A stretch of 13,654 nt of DNA from CAYPHJ01 sp964410485. Its GTDB lineage: Bacteria > Desulfobacterota > Binatia > UBA9968. The notes under the pieces are model-generated. The model searched no databases and was not told where the DNA came from. It saw nothing but the letters and a program-made list of their open reading frames with translations. Positions 1 through 7,603 of the stretch are shown piece by piece. A program made the translations under genes and the position numbers. The DNA is taken from positions 1 to 13,654 of the forward strand of contig CAYPHJ010000118.1 in the NCBI GenBank assembly GCA_964410485.1, read 5' to 3'. Each line of letters opens with the position of its first letter. The first letter of the stretch is position 1.

Positions 1-395
1 TTACGCAATTGTGGCAGAGCAAGCAGCGCCAGCTTGGGAACGACCAGAGACAGACCGAAACGGCGGGGATCGTGATAGCGCAGCTCGCCGCCGTTGTCGA
101 GTGTCACGACGAGATGATCGTGCTTGTGCCTGGGCGTGGCAGTCTCCGCGTGAACAAGCTTCCCTGACATACCCAGATGGAAAAGCCAAATGGTATGGTC
201 CGCCAGTGAAATCTCAATGTACTTGGCTATACGATCAATACCGATGATGGATTTGCCTTTGACCCGCGCAGGTAAATCCGGATCGACCGGATACCGCAGA
301 CGCCGCTCCAGAACGTCCACCTTCAAAATGCGACGTCCCACGATATGGGTGCGGAGTCCGCGGCAGATGGTTTCGACTTCGGGCAATTCAGGCAT
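1..395 (-). CDS. mutM: Formamidopyrimidine-DNA glycosylase, N-terminal part (C-terminus cut by left window edge)
   Basis: A base-excision repair glycosylase/AP lyase that removes 8-oxoguanine and formamidopyrimidines. The first 131 residues are visible. The protein starts MPELPEVETICRG, the family signature. Pro2 is the catalytic Schiff-base nucleophile after Met removal, and Glu3 is the catalytic acid. Lys58 in RIAKY matches the conserved lysine called Lys57 in E. coli numbering. The HLGMSGKL and RYHDPRRFG blocks also match the family. The C-terminal helix-two-turn-helix and zinc finger lie outside the window. ATG at 395 lies inside the end of rsmA (8-bp overlap, ATGCCTGA). No separate ribosome binding site is evident, so translational coupling to rsmA is likely. 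Identification is firm. Confidence 0.96.
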   Translation of the reverse strand, partial: MPELPEVETICRGLRTHIVGRRILKVDVLERRLRYPVDPDLPARVKGKSIIGIDRIAKYIEISLADHTIWLFHLGMSGKLVHAETATPRHKHDHLVVTLDNGGELRYHDPRRFGLSLVVPKLALLALPQLR

Positions 396-1269
396 GTGAG
401 AGTGCTGCGTCGGCGCTGCTCAGAGCCTTGACCAGCCGGGTAAACTCTTCCACGGAGAGGGTTTCTCCTCGTCGGCCGGGATCGATTTTTTGCGCGCGCA
501 GAAAGTTTTCCAATTCGTGGCGCTCTCGCTTCAGCCAGGCCGCCAGAGCGTTGGCAAGCGTCTTGCGCCTCTGCCCAAACGCGGCACGGACAACACCGCG
601 CAGAAGCGGGACTTCGTCCGGTCCGATGCATGCCCGAGGATACAGGTCCAGCTTCACAACCGTTGATTTGACCTTTGGCCGGGGGTAAAAGGCCTCGGGC
701 GATACCGAAAATTTGCCTGTGACTCTGCCGTGGATTTGCGACCAGACGGACAATGCGCCGTATTCTTTACTACCTGGAGCGCTTGCGATTCGTTGGGCAA
801 CTTCTTTCTGCAGCATCAAGACGAGGAAGGAAAAATGTTCACGCCACTCGAAAAGCCGGAACAATACAGGGGTCGATATGCTGTACGGCAGGTTCGCCAC
901 CAGCTTAACTTTGTGAGGCGGCAACCATCTTTCGGGATTCACTTTCAACACGTCGTCGTGGATCAGTTGAAAGCCAGGATGACTCCCAAGAGCGCTCCGG
1001 CTCAACCGATCGGCCAAAAAATTATCGACTTCAATCGCCCACACTTTCTGCGCGCGTTCAACCAGGCGGTGTGTTAAGAAGCCCAAGCCGGGACCGATTT
1101 CGACGATCTGATCTTGCGGCTGCAGATCCAACAGTCGAAGAATCGATTCGATAACGTTTCGATGAATTAAAAAGTTTTGACCAAGGCGTTTCTTAGGCTT
1201 AAAGCCAGGCTCTCGGAGCACCGCTCGCACCTCCTCGTAAAGCGAGACACTTGCGCTGCTCACCTTCAA
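388..1269 (-). CDS. rsmA: 16S rRNA (adenine1518/1519-N6) dimethyltransferase
   Basis: Known role of the family: S-adenosylmethionine-dependent dimethylation of two adjacent adenosines in helix 45 of 16S rRNA, a late step in small-subunit assembly. Seen here in 293 aa: KKRLGQNFL at about 26-34, the SAM-binding EIGPGLGFLT at about 57-66, an acidic HDDVLKV at about 104-110, and the NLPYSIST catalytic motif at about 126-133. All are canonical for KsgA/RsmA. The chosen start is TTG at 1269, because AAGGAAA lies about 8 nt upstream. The nearby ATG at 1274 is out of frame and stops after two codons. GTG at 1263 is a weaker alternative. The gene follows tsaD by 15 bp and overlaps mutM, so it sits within one operon. 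Confidence 0.96.
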   Translation of the reverse strand: MKVSSASVSLYEEVRAVLREPGFKPKKRLGQNFLIHRNVIESILRLLDLQPQDQIVEIGPGLGFLTHRLVERAQKVWAIEVDNFLADRLSRSALGSHPGFQLIHDDVLKVNPERWLPPHKVKLVANLPYSISTPVLFRLFEWREHFSFLVLMLQKEVAQRIASAPGSKEYGALSVWSQIHGRVTGKFSVSPEAFYPRPKVKSTVVKLDLYPRACIGPDEVPLLRGVVRAAFGQRRKTLANALAAWLKRERHELENFLRAQKIDPGRRGETLSVEEFTRLVKALSSADAALSHA

Positions 1270-1284
1270 ACCATTTTTCCTTGA

Positions 1285-2283
1285 TTATAGCGTAAGATCC
1301 GCTTCCGCGTTGAGCCGAATGTCATCCCGATGGCCGCGCTTGAGCGAGTGATAACCGGCAAGCGCGATCATGGCTGCGTTGTCGGTGCAGAACCTGGGTG
1401 AAGGACAATACACCTCCAAGCTCTCTTTGGCGGCCTTTTGAGCGATCTTCGCCCGCAAGCGGCTGTTGGCCGCCACACCCCCGGCCAAAACAATGCGCGT
1501 CACGCCGTGTGCGACGGCGGCTTGGATCGTCGGACTTATGAGCATGTCGACAACTGCCTCTTGAAAACTCGCGGCTATATCGGCCCTTTGGTGCTCCGAA
1601 AGAGGAGTGCCGTGGGATTGAATGTAATGCCACACCGCAGTCTTAATCCCGCTAAAACTGAAATCGTAGGAGTTCTTTTTAAGGCGAGCTCGAGGAAACC
1701 GAATTGCCTTGGGGTCCCCGCTCTTGGCCAGTCCGTCGATCACCCGCCCACCGGGATACCCGAGGCCCATCATTTTGGCAACCTTGTCGTAAGCTTCTCC
1801 AGCGGCGTCATCGCGAGTGCCGCCGAGATACTTATAGTCCCCGACATTGCTGACGCAATACAATAGGGTATGACCGCCCGAAGCTAGCAATGCAATATAC
1901 GGCATTGAAATTTTCTGCTCGAGTTGAATCGCTAGCAGATGGGCCTCAAGATGATTGACGCCCACCAACGGTACACCCCAGCGAAACGAAAGACCTTTAG
2001 CCAGCGACAAACCCACAAGCAGAGAACCGACAAGGCCAGGCCCATAGGTCACGGCAATACCGCCTAAGCTATCGAGCGTAACGCCGGCACGATGAATGGC
2101 TGTATCAACTATAGGCACGATGTTTTGGATATGCTGGCGGGATGCTAGTTCCGGGACGACACCGCCGTACGGCCCATGGATATGATCTTGCGACGAGACC
2201 ACATTGGCCAAAATTTCGCGTCCATCGGCCAGCACTGCCGCCGCCGTATCGTCACAGGAAGTTTCTAGTCCTAGAACCAACAT
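1285..2283 (-). CDS. tsaD: tRNA N6-adenosine threonylcarbamoyltransferase
   Basis: The Kae1/Qri7/YgjD family transfers the threonylcarbamoyl group to A37 of ANN-decoding tRNAs (t6A), together with TsaB and TsaE; neither partner is in this window. The 332-aa length is normal. Motifs seen: LGLETSCDDTA at the N-terminus, PYGGVVPELASRQH at about 38-51, the metal-binding NHLEAH with His111 and His115, ASGGHT at about 134-139, GEAYDKVAKMMGLGYPGG at about 162-179, AGGVAANSRLR at about 267-277, and TDNAAM with the metal ligand Asp301. ATG at 2283 follows the stop of the TPR gene by 8 bp with only a weak GAG-type ribosome binding site, which suggests coupling. Identification is firm. Confidence 0.97.
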   Translation of the reverse strand: MLVLGLETSCDDTAAAVLADGREILANVVSSQDHIHGPYGGVVPELASRQHIQNIVPIVDTAIHRAGVTLDSLGGIAVTYGPGLVGSLLVGLSLAKGLSFRWGVPLVGVNHLEAHLLAIQLEQKISMPYIALLASGGHTLLYCVSNVGDYKYLGGTRDDAAGEAYDKVAKMMGLGYPGGRVIDGLAKSGDPKAIRFPRARLKKNSYDFSFSGIKTAVWHYIQSHGTPLSEHQRADIAASFQEAVVDMLISPTIQAAVAHGVTRIVLAGGVAANSRLRAKIAQKAAKESLEVYCPSPRFCTDNAAMIALAGYHSLKRGHRDDIRLNAEADLTL

Positions 2284-2291
2284 ATCTCTGT

Positions 2292-3110
2292 TTAGTCGGA
2301 GCTCGGTTGACTTTCGTTCTGAGCGCGTTGTAACGCTTCGGAGGCGGTGTGATTTCCAGAGTTCAAGCTCAAAGCATGTAAGTAATGGCTGTGAGCTTTT
2401 TCGCTCAACCCCAGCCCCCGATAATTTTCCCCGCGTAACGCGTGCACCTCGGCAAGCCAGAAACGATCACTGCCGCTAAGCCGTGACTCGGCCACATCGA
2501 GAAAATTGAGAGATTCTCGATAGCGTCCGAGCTGATACTGTGCCTTGGCGAGATAAAAGTAGCCGTATGGATTCGTAGAATCGATCACGATTGTCCTTTC
2601 CAACCGACTCAGCGCTTTGTCGGGGGAACCGGCATCAAGGAGTTTTCGACCCTCGTCGGTCAACCGAAGTGACGCAGCGCGGCGTGGGTCGGTATTGGGT
2701 GTGATCTTGGCGAGCAACGAGCTGTCATCCGGGAGGGGTGGCTCAGGTGGCGCGACGGTTTCGGTTTGGGGCACAGTTTCGGTTTGGGGCACACTTTCCG
2801 TAACGCCGTGCGGTTCTTCGACGCCAGGAGTGATCGACTTTGCAATGGGTAAGTCCTGCTCAGCAATTTTCGATTCTGGAGGGAACAGTTTGCTTACTTC
2901 CTCCTCCGCCGCAGCCGCAGGCGTCTCCGGTGGTGGTGGGCCCGGCTGTGCAGGGACCGGCGCCTCGGGGCGCGAAGCTAACGGGGATCGATATACAGGC
3001 CGTGGCGCGCAACTCTGAGTGATGCCGCTGATAACAAATACCCCAATGATACCGAGTGTAAACTGGGTGAAGCCTCCTGCAATCGACCGCATAAAACAAA
3101 ACAACCTCAT
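2292..3110 (-). CDS. Exported proline-rich TPR protein, possibly envelope-anchored
   Basis: This is a 272-aa protein I cannot assign to a named family. It has a hydrophobic export or anchor segment (about 13-30) followed by Cys34 in TQSC, a poor match to a lipobox, so lipoprotein status is uncertain. Residues about 37-130 are a low-complexity Pro/Glu/Ala linker containing a duplicated VPQTET encoded by an 18-bp tandem repeat. Residues about 148-262 form roughly three tetratricopeptide repeats; the clearest is GYFYLAKAQYQLGRYRESL at about 183-201. Its ATG overlaps the PBP stop as ATGA, indicating tight co-translation. ATG at 3092, which gives a more compact signal peptide, is an alternative start. 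By analogy with TPR lipoproteins that partner PBP1-type synthases, a PBP-associated role is possible, but that is inference from position only. Confidence 0.8.
   Translation of the reverse strand: MRLFCFMRSIAGGFTQFTLGIIGVFVISGITQSCAPRPVYRSPLASRPEAPVPAQPGPPPPETPAAAAEEEVSKLFPPESKIAEQDLPIAKSITPGVEEPHGVTESVPQTETVPQTETVAPPEPPLPDDSSLLAKITPNTDPRRAASLRLTDEGRKLLDAGSPDKALSRLERTIVIDSTNPYGYFYLAKAQYQLGRYRESLNFLDVAESRLSGSDRFWLAEVHALRGENYRGLGLSEKAHSHYLHALSLNSGNHTASEALQRAQNESQPSSD
2758..2793. repeat. Two perfect 18-bp tandem repeats inside the TPR gene
   Basis: The unit gtttcggtttggggcaca occurs at 2758-2775 and again at 2776-2793. On the minus strand it encodes two copies of the same hexapeptide (PQTETV in one register). 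Being a multiple of three, gain or loss of a unit would change linker length without a frameshift. Confidence 0.95.
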
Positions 3111-5413
3111 TCAGTTTTCGAGAAGTTCCACAAGCTTACAGGATGCAGCGGGCAAGTCCCGACTGGCTCTTCGCCCTCAAAAAAGGCCTCCTGTAAGACC
3201 GTGGGACAATTGGGGGTGGCTGGATGACCGCTTATGGGATCAATCTCGATAATCCTGATACCAGGTGGAGGGAAAAACTCGGTAATCGGGATGCCTATGG
3301 TCGCACGCTTCATGAATTCGGTCCAAATAGGTAAAGCGGCTTGAGCTCCCGAAAGTCCCAACTTGCTTTGATTGTCGAACCCCACCCAGACGACCGCAAG
3401 CAAATCGGGAGTGTAGCCCACGAACCAGGAGTCTTTGTAGTCGTTCGTGGTTCCCGTTTTGCCCGCGGCTGGACGCGTAAATCCCCATCTGCGTGCTGAC
3501 TCGCCCGTACCCCGGTCCATTACTCCCTTAAGCAAGTAATTCATCATAAACGCAACTTCCGGGGTAAGAACTTTCTGGACCCGGATATCCCGCTTTTCCA
3601 AAGTTTTCTCGTCCAGATTGATAACTTGTTTGACGGCAAGAGGTTGTGTGCGCACGCCACCGTTGGCCAGTGTTGAGAAAGCGACCGCCACTTCCAAAGG
3701 AGTCACCTCCACGGCTCCGAGAGCCAAGGATGGAATCAGCGGGAGCGAGCTTTGAATGCCCAGTCGATACGCCATATCGCGCACGCGCCTAATCCCCACG
3801 TCACGCGCAATGCGAGCGGTAGCGGAATTGAGTGACCTCTCGAGGGCGCGGCGGAACGTGACCGTGCCAAAATACTGGTCGTTGTAATTACCGGGTTGCC
3901 ACTCCTGCCCTTCATAACTCCAGTTGAAGGGGGCATCTTCAATCATCGTCGCAGGTGTAAATTTCCTTTCCCCTTCGCTGTTCATCAGGGCAGCTAAATA
4001 TACAAATGGCTTGAAGATCGAGCCGGGCTGGCGCCTGGCCTGGAAAACCCGGTTAAACTGCGATTGCTGATAGCTGCGGCCGCCGACCATGGCTTTGATC
4101 TCGCCGGTCTGCGGCCGGATTACCACTATGGCCCCTTCCAGGCTATCATCCTCGCTCTTTCGCCGAAGCGCTGGATAAGTCGCTTCGAGTTTTTTGAGAC
4201 CATCCGCCAATGTCTGCTCGGCGATCTTCTGCAGGTTCAGATCCAAGCTCGTGAAAATTCTCAGTCCCTCTGCTGTCAACACCTCGTTGGAGTAGTTCGC
4301 CGCCAACTCACGTCGAATATAGTCAACATAGTAGGGAGCGTCGTTCGTCACCTTGACCAGCTCCCTCCGTCTTAGAGTTTCCCCAACTGCCGTTTCATAT
4401 TGGTTGGGAGTGATCACGTTGTCGTCGAGCAGCTTTGCTAGGACCACGTTGCGCCGCCTGGTGGCCACCTCGATGTTCCGGTAAGGAGACAATCTATTGG
4501 GCGCCCGAATCAGTCCCGCCAATAGCGCCACTTCACCCACCGTCAATTCCGCCAACGACTTGGAAAAATAAAACTGGGAAGCTTCCCAAATCCCGAAGAT
4601 CCCCTGGGACCCTCTTTGACCTAGATAAATCTCATTAAGGTAATTCTCTAGGATTTCGTCTTTTGAATATTTTCGCTCTGCGACTACGGCCATGAGAGCT
4701 TCTTTAATTTTGCGTTGGAACGTGCGTTCGTCGCCAAGAAAGAAATTCTTCATGAGCTGCTGAGTCAGCGTGCTTCCACCCTGAACTACCCCCCGACTGC
4801 GAATATTGACCCACGTCGCACGCAACACCGAAAGCGGGTCAATGCCACGATGACGGTAGAATCGCTCGTCCTCGATGCCCAAAACGGCTTTGACAACAAG
4901 TGACGGCACTTCGGGTAGCTTGACTACCCGTCGCTCCTGCCAGATCCGCTCATAGAGCCCGGTGATGAGTTCCGGCTCGAGCTCCAGCGAGTAGAGATCG
5001 TCTCCGTCCAGTCGATTTTCAATCCTGCTGATGACCGTCCCCTGGAAGGAAATACGAACGGGAATTCCTTTGAAATTTTCTGTCGGATACGCAAAATCGT
5101 GCAGATAAAGCTCCAACAGGCCCTTACCCTTCAGGTGACGGTACTCCCCGCGATTTTTGGGCGCCGCATTCGTTTCTTGGTAGCCCAGGCGACGAAGCTT
5201 GTCCCTGAACTCATCGAGCGGTTGATTCATCCCTACATAAAGCAGGTGCGAATCAGAATAGATCTTTGACGGGAAGCTCCACTTCTGGCCTTCAAACTTC
5301 TCTGCGACTGTCTGCTCCAGCTCCTGAAGGTACCAGAGCCCAAAAACAATTCCGGCAGAGGTGACGAGGAGAATCGCGAGTAGAAAAACGCTGACAAATC
5401 GAAAATTCTTCAA
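3107..5413 (-). CDS. Class A penicillin-binding protein (bifunctional transglycosylase/transpeptidase, PBP1B type)
   Basis: The enzyme polymerises lipid II into glycan strands and cross-links the peptides at the outer face of the inner membrane. Using TTG at 5413 it is 768 aa. A signal-anchor helix lies at about 6-28. A UB2H-like region at about 45-140 suggests PBP1B rather than PBP1A. The GT51 domain carries EDERFYRHRG (catalytic Glu181), GGSTLTQQLMKN, RKIKEAL and ENYLNEIYLG. The transpeptidase domain carries SIFK (nucleophile Ser465, Lys468), SLN at 527-529 and KTGT at 652-655. The frame is open to GTG 5488, but that codon lies in the loop/stem of an intrinsic terminator. TTG 5413 has GGAG 8 nt upstream and begins just before the membrane helix, so I prefer it. 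Function is firm; the start is inferred. Confidence 0.93.
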   Translation of the reverse strand: MKNFRFVSVFLLAILLVTSAGIVFGLWYLQELEQTVAEKFEGQKWSFPSKIYSDSHLLYVGMNQPLDEFRDKLRRLGYQETNAAPKNRGEYRHLKGKGLLELYLHDFAYPTENFKGIPVRISFQGTVISRIENRLDGDDLYSLELEPELITGLYERIWQERRVVKLPEVPSLVVKAVLGIEDERFYRHRGIDPLSVLRATWVNIRSRGVVQGGSTLTQQLMKNFFLGDERTFQRKIKEALMAVVAERKYSKDEILENYLNEIYLGQRGSQGIFGIWEASQFYFSKSLAELTVGEVALLAGLIRAPNRLSPYRNIEVATRRRNVVLAKLLDDNVITPNQYETAVGETLRRRELVKVTNDAPYYVDYIRRELAANYSNEVLTAEGLRIFTSLDLNLQKIAEQTLADGLKKLEATYPALRRKSEDDSLEGAIVVIRPQTGEIKAMVGGRSYQQSQFNRVFQARRQPGSIFKPFVYLAALMNSEGERKFTPATMIEDAPFNWSYEGQEWQPGNYNDQYFGTVTFRRALERSLNSATARIARDVGIRRVRDMAYRLGIQSSLPLIPSLALGAVEVTPLEVAVAFSTLANGGVRTQPLAVKQVINLDEKTLEKRDIRVQKVLTPEVAFMMNYLLKGVMDRGTGESARRWGFTRPAAGKTGTTNDYKDSWFVGYTPDLLAVVWVGFDNQSKLGLSGAQAALPIWTEFMKRATIGIPITEFFPPPGIRIIEIDPISGHPATPNCPTVLQEAFFEGEEPVGTCPLHPVSLWNFSKTE

Positions 5414-5463
5414 GCCGAATACTCCACAGAGGTATGTTTGCGCAGATTGCTCATAAATGCAAC

Positions 5464-5502
5464 GAAAAGAGGGCCGGGCGTTGACCACCCGGCCCTCTTT
5501 TC
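5464..5502 (-). terminator. Strong intrinsic terminator after htrA
   Basis: The arms at 5464-5478 and 5488-5502 are perfectly complementary over 15 bp, with a GC core of GAGGGCCGGG, a 9-nt loop and a TTTT base on either side. It starts 34 nt after the htrA stop. The A/T base makes it potentially bidirectional, but only minus-strand genes flank it. Confidence 0.9.
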
Positions 5503-5535
5503 AGTAATCGCGACCCAAGGAAACGCCAGAGCAAC

Positions 5536-7029
5536 TTAAGGCTTGAGGGCCAGAAACAGCGTGTTTTCTCCACGGCGCACCAAAAAAAGCACTCCCTTCC
5601 CCTTTTTTGCGGCTGTCAGGACCTTTTTGAGATCGTCAACACTCCGAACCGGCCTCTGATCCACTTGTAAAATCACGTCCCCCCGCCTTATTCCTGCTTC
5701 ATCTGCGGCACTCCCTGGCTCCACTGCCGTCACAACCAGCCCTTCCGCCCTTTCAAGCCCAAGGCTTTCGGCAATCTGAGGCGTAACTTTTTGCACCGTC
5801 AGTCCCAACTCACCTTTTTCCGGGACCGAAGCCACAACTTCCTCATCTTTAAGCTCGCCTACAACCACGGTCAGAGGGACCTCTTTTCTTTCACGCAGAA
5901 TTTTGAGCTGCACTTTCTTGTCCACCGGCGTCCGCGCAACGATGATTGGCAGCTCGCCCGAGTCCTTGACTTCTCGCCCATCGAACTCGACGATTACATC
6001 GCCGATCTTGACACCTGCTTTCTCCGCCGGCCCTTCTTTCGAGACATTGGCCACGAGTGCACCACGGGGCTGGTCCATACCCAGACTCTCGGCGATCTCC
6101 GGAGTGACTCTTTGAATCAAAACACCCAAGTAGCCGCGCGTTACTTTTCCTTTGCCCCTCAACTGCGGCAACAATTCCTTCGCCAGATTTATTGGAATCG
6201 CAAAGCCGATGCCGATATTGCCGCCCGTGCGGCTAAAAATAGCAGTGTTGATACCAATGACTTCGCCACGCAAATTGATCAATGGGCCGCCGGAGTTGCC
6301 AGGATTGATCGACGCGTCGGTTTGAATAAAGTTATCATAAGGGCCCTGGCCGATATGGCGCCCCGTGCCGCTGACAATTCCAGAGGTCACTGTGCTGTCC
6401 AACCCAAACGGGTTACCAATCGCCATCACCCATTCTCCCACCTCCAAACGATCTGAGTCTCCTAAGGAGGCCGCCACCAGCGCTCGCTTCGCATCGATCT
6501 TGATCACGGCAATATCGGTCTTGGGATCTCTCCCGATGACTTTCGCATCGTACTCACGGTCATCGGACAATTTCACGACTATTTTTTGTGCATTCTCCAC
6601 GACGTGGTTGTTGGTCAAAATGGATCCGTCAGCGTCAATGATAAACCCTGACCCCAAACTGCGCTGACGCTGGGGACCCCGCGGCATTGGTCCGCCAAAA
6701 AACCGCCGCCAAAATTCGCTGAACGGGTCATCATCGCCGAATGGATTCCCAAACTCCCGTTGTCCACGTCCTTCACTAATCTGAGTGGTCGAAATATTGA
6801 CGACGACAGGTCGAATCTTCTTCGCTAGGGCGACAAAATCGGGCAGTTGACCCTGTGAGCGAACCTCTGGATTTGCACTGCCGCCTTCCGCGACCAGGTC
6901 AATGGCACGACTCGGAGATAGCCAATCGAAGCTCCCACTGATTCCGAGCCCGACGACAAGGGAAATCAGGGCAACCAAACCCACCGCTTTGAGGCTCACG
7001 TTCGAGTCACTCTTGTTGCTCAAATTCAT
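5536..7029 (-). CDS. HtrA/DegP-family periplasmic serine protease with two PDZ domains
   Basis: An envelope protease that degrades misfolded exported proteins. The 497-aa product has an N-terminal membrane/signal segment at about 15-32. It then has a short Gly/Phe/Pro-rich loop and a trypsin-like domain with the triad His142 (TNNHVV), Asp172 (TDIAVIKI) and Ser246 (NPGNSGGP). PDZ1 begins near 298 (GYLGVLIQRVTPEIAESLG) and PDZ2 near 405 (LGLTVQKVTPQIAESLG); the two share near-identical openings. All catalytic residues are intact. TTG at 7032 would add one residue, but ATG 7029 has AGGAG 6 nt upstream and is preferred. That ribosome binding site overlaps the stop of the DUF1844 gene, so the two are co-translated. 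The gene ends at a strong terminator. DegP versus DegQ/MucD naming is not resolved. Confidence 0.95.
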   Translation of the reverse strand: MNLSNKSDSNVSLKAVGLVALISLVVGLGISGSFDWLSPSRAIDLVAEGGSANPEVRSQGQLPDFVALAKKIRPVVVNISTTQISEGRGQREFGNPFGDDDPFSEFWRRFFGGPMPRGPQRQRSLGSGFIIDADGSILTNNHVVENAQKIVVKLSDDREYDAKVIGRDPKTDIAVIKIDAKRALVAASLGDSDRLEVGEWVMAIGNPFGLDSTVTSGIVSGTGRHIGQGPYDNFIQTDASINPGNSGGPLINLRGEVIGINTAIFSRTGGNIGIGFAIPINLAKELLPQLRGKGKVTRGYLGVLIQRVTPEIAESLGMDQPRGALVANVSKEGPAEKAGVKIGDVIVEFDGREVKDSGELPIIVARTPVDKKVQLKILRERKEVPLTVVVGELKDEEVVASVPEKGELGLTVQKVTPQIAESLGLERAEGLVVTAVEPGSAADEAGIRRGDVILQVDQRPVRSVDDLKKVLTAAKKGKGVLFLVRRGENTLFLALKP

Positions 7030-7038
7030 CAAGCACTC

Positions 7039-7467
7039 CTACCTCTTCTTCACAGCCTCGACGTATTTCATTCTTAGATCGAAGAGTATGTCTTCCATGA
7101 GTTGTTCTTCACCCTGATTAAGGTTACCGCGGGTCTTATCGCGCAGCATCCCCAATATATCGATCATCTGTTTGGCCAGCGGCAGATCTTTTTCCATTTG
7201 ACCGCTGGCGGGATTGCCGATCTCTCCCAAATGCATCAAAGCTTGGGTACTGAGGCTTATGACAAATGCGGAAAACCCAATTTCGGGAAGAGCTTCGGGC
7301 TGTGGCGATGATGTCTCTTGATCAGCCGTACCCCGACCGGGATTTACGTTAGCCGCTTCGTTGGGCTCAGGAGCATCGGCGCGTGGCTCTCCGGTCTCCG
7401 GGGAAAACCGACGGCGATCTTGAACAGTAAAGCCTCTTTTTTCGCGGGTTTCCTCATCCCCGGACAT
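7039..7467 (-). CDS. DUF1844 family protein
   Basis: A small acidic protein of 142 aa. Residues 1-60 are charged, Pro/Glu-rich and probably disordered. The conserved part starts near residue 62 (IGFSAFVISLSTQALMHLGEIGNP) and continues through DLPLAKQMIDILGMLRDKTRGNL to a helical end (LMEDILFDLRMKYVEAVKKR), the pattern I associate with DUF1844. No enzymatic motif or signal peptide is visible, and no function is known to me. ATG at 7467 has GGAGG 8 nt upstream. The stop is 9 bp from htrA, and the htrA ribosome binding site overlaps it. Tight coupling to htrA suggests a shared envelope-stress or quality-control context, but this is inference. Confidence 0.85.
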   Translation of the reverse strand: MSGDEETREKRGFTVQDRRRFSPETGEPRADAPEPNEAANVNPGRGTADQETSSPQPEALPEIGFSAFVISLSTQALMHLGEIGNPASGQMEKDLPLAKQMIDILGMLRDKTRGNLNQGEEQLMEDILFDLRMKYVEAVKKR

Positions 7468-7475
7468 TTACCGGC

Positions 7476-7495
7476 CTCCAACTTACTCCAACTTA
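7476..7495. repeat. 10-bp tandem duplication covering the ribosome binding site of the DUF1844 gene
   Basis: The unit ctccaactta occurs at 7476-7485 and 7486-7495, reading TAAGTTGGAG twice on the minus strand. Each copy contributes a GGAG; the one nearer the ATG is extended to GGAGG and is correctly spaced for 7467. Confidence 0.9.
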
Positions 7496-7603
7496 GAGGG
7501 CGATTAGCGGTGATGTCTCGTTGTAACGGGCCTCCCGCCAATTTCAGCAGATTCCCCCTATCCGCCGTTCACACACGCGTTAAACGATGTTTGTTCCCGC
7601 TAT

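Noticed and set aside
5791..6456. A 221-codon plus-strand frame opposite htrA
   Set aside because: It is antisense to an intact protease gene with all catalytic motifs. Its translation is low-complexity and matches nothing I recognise. It is typical of a shadow frame.
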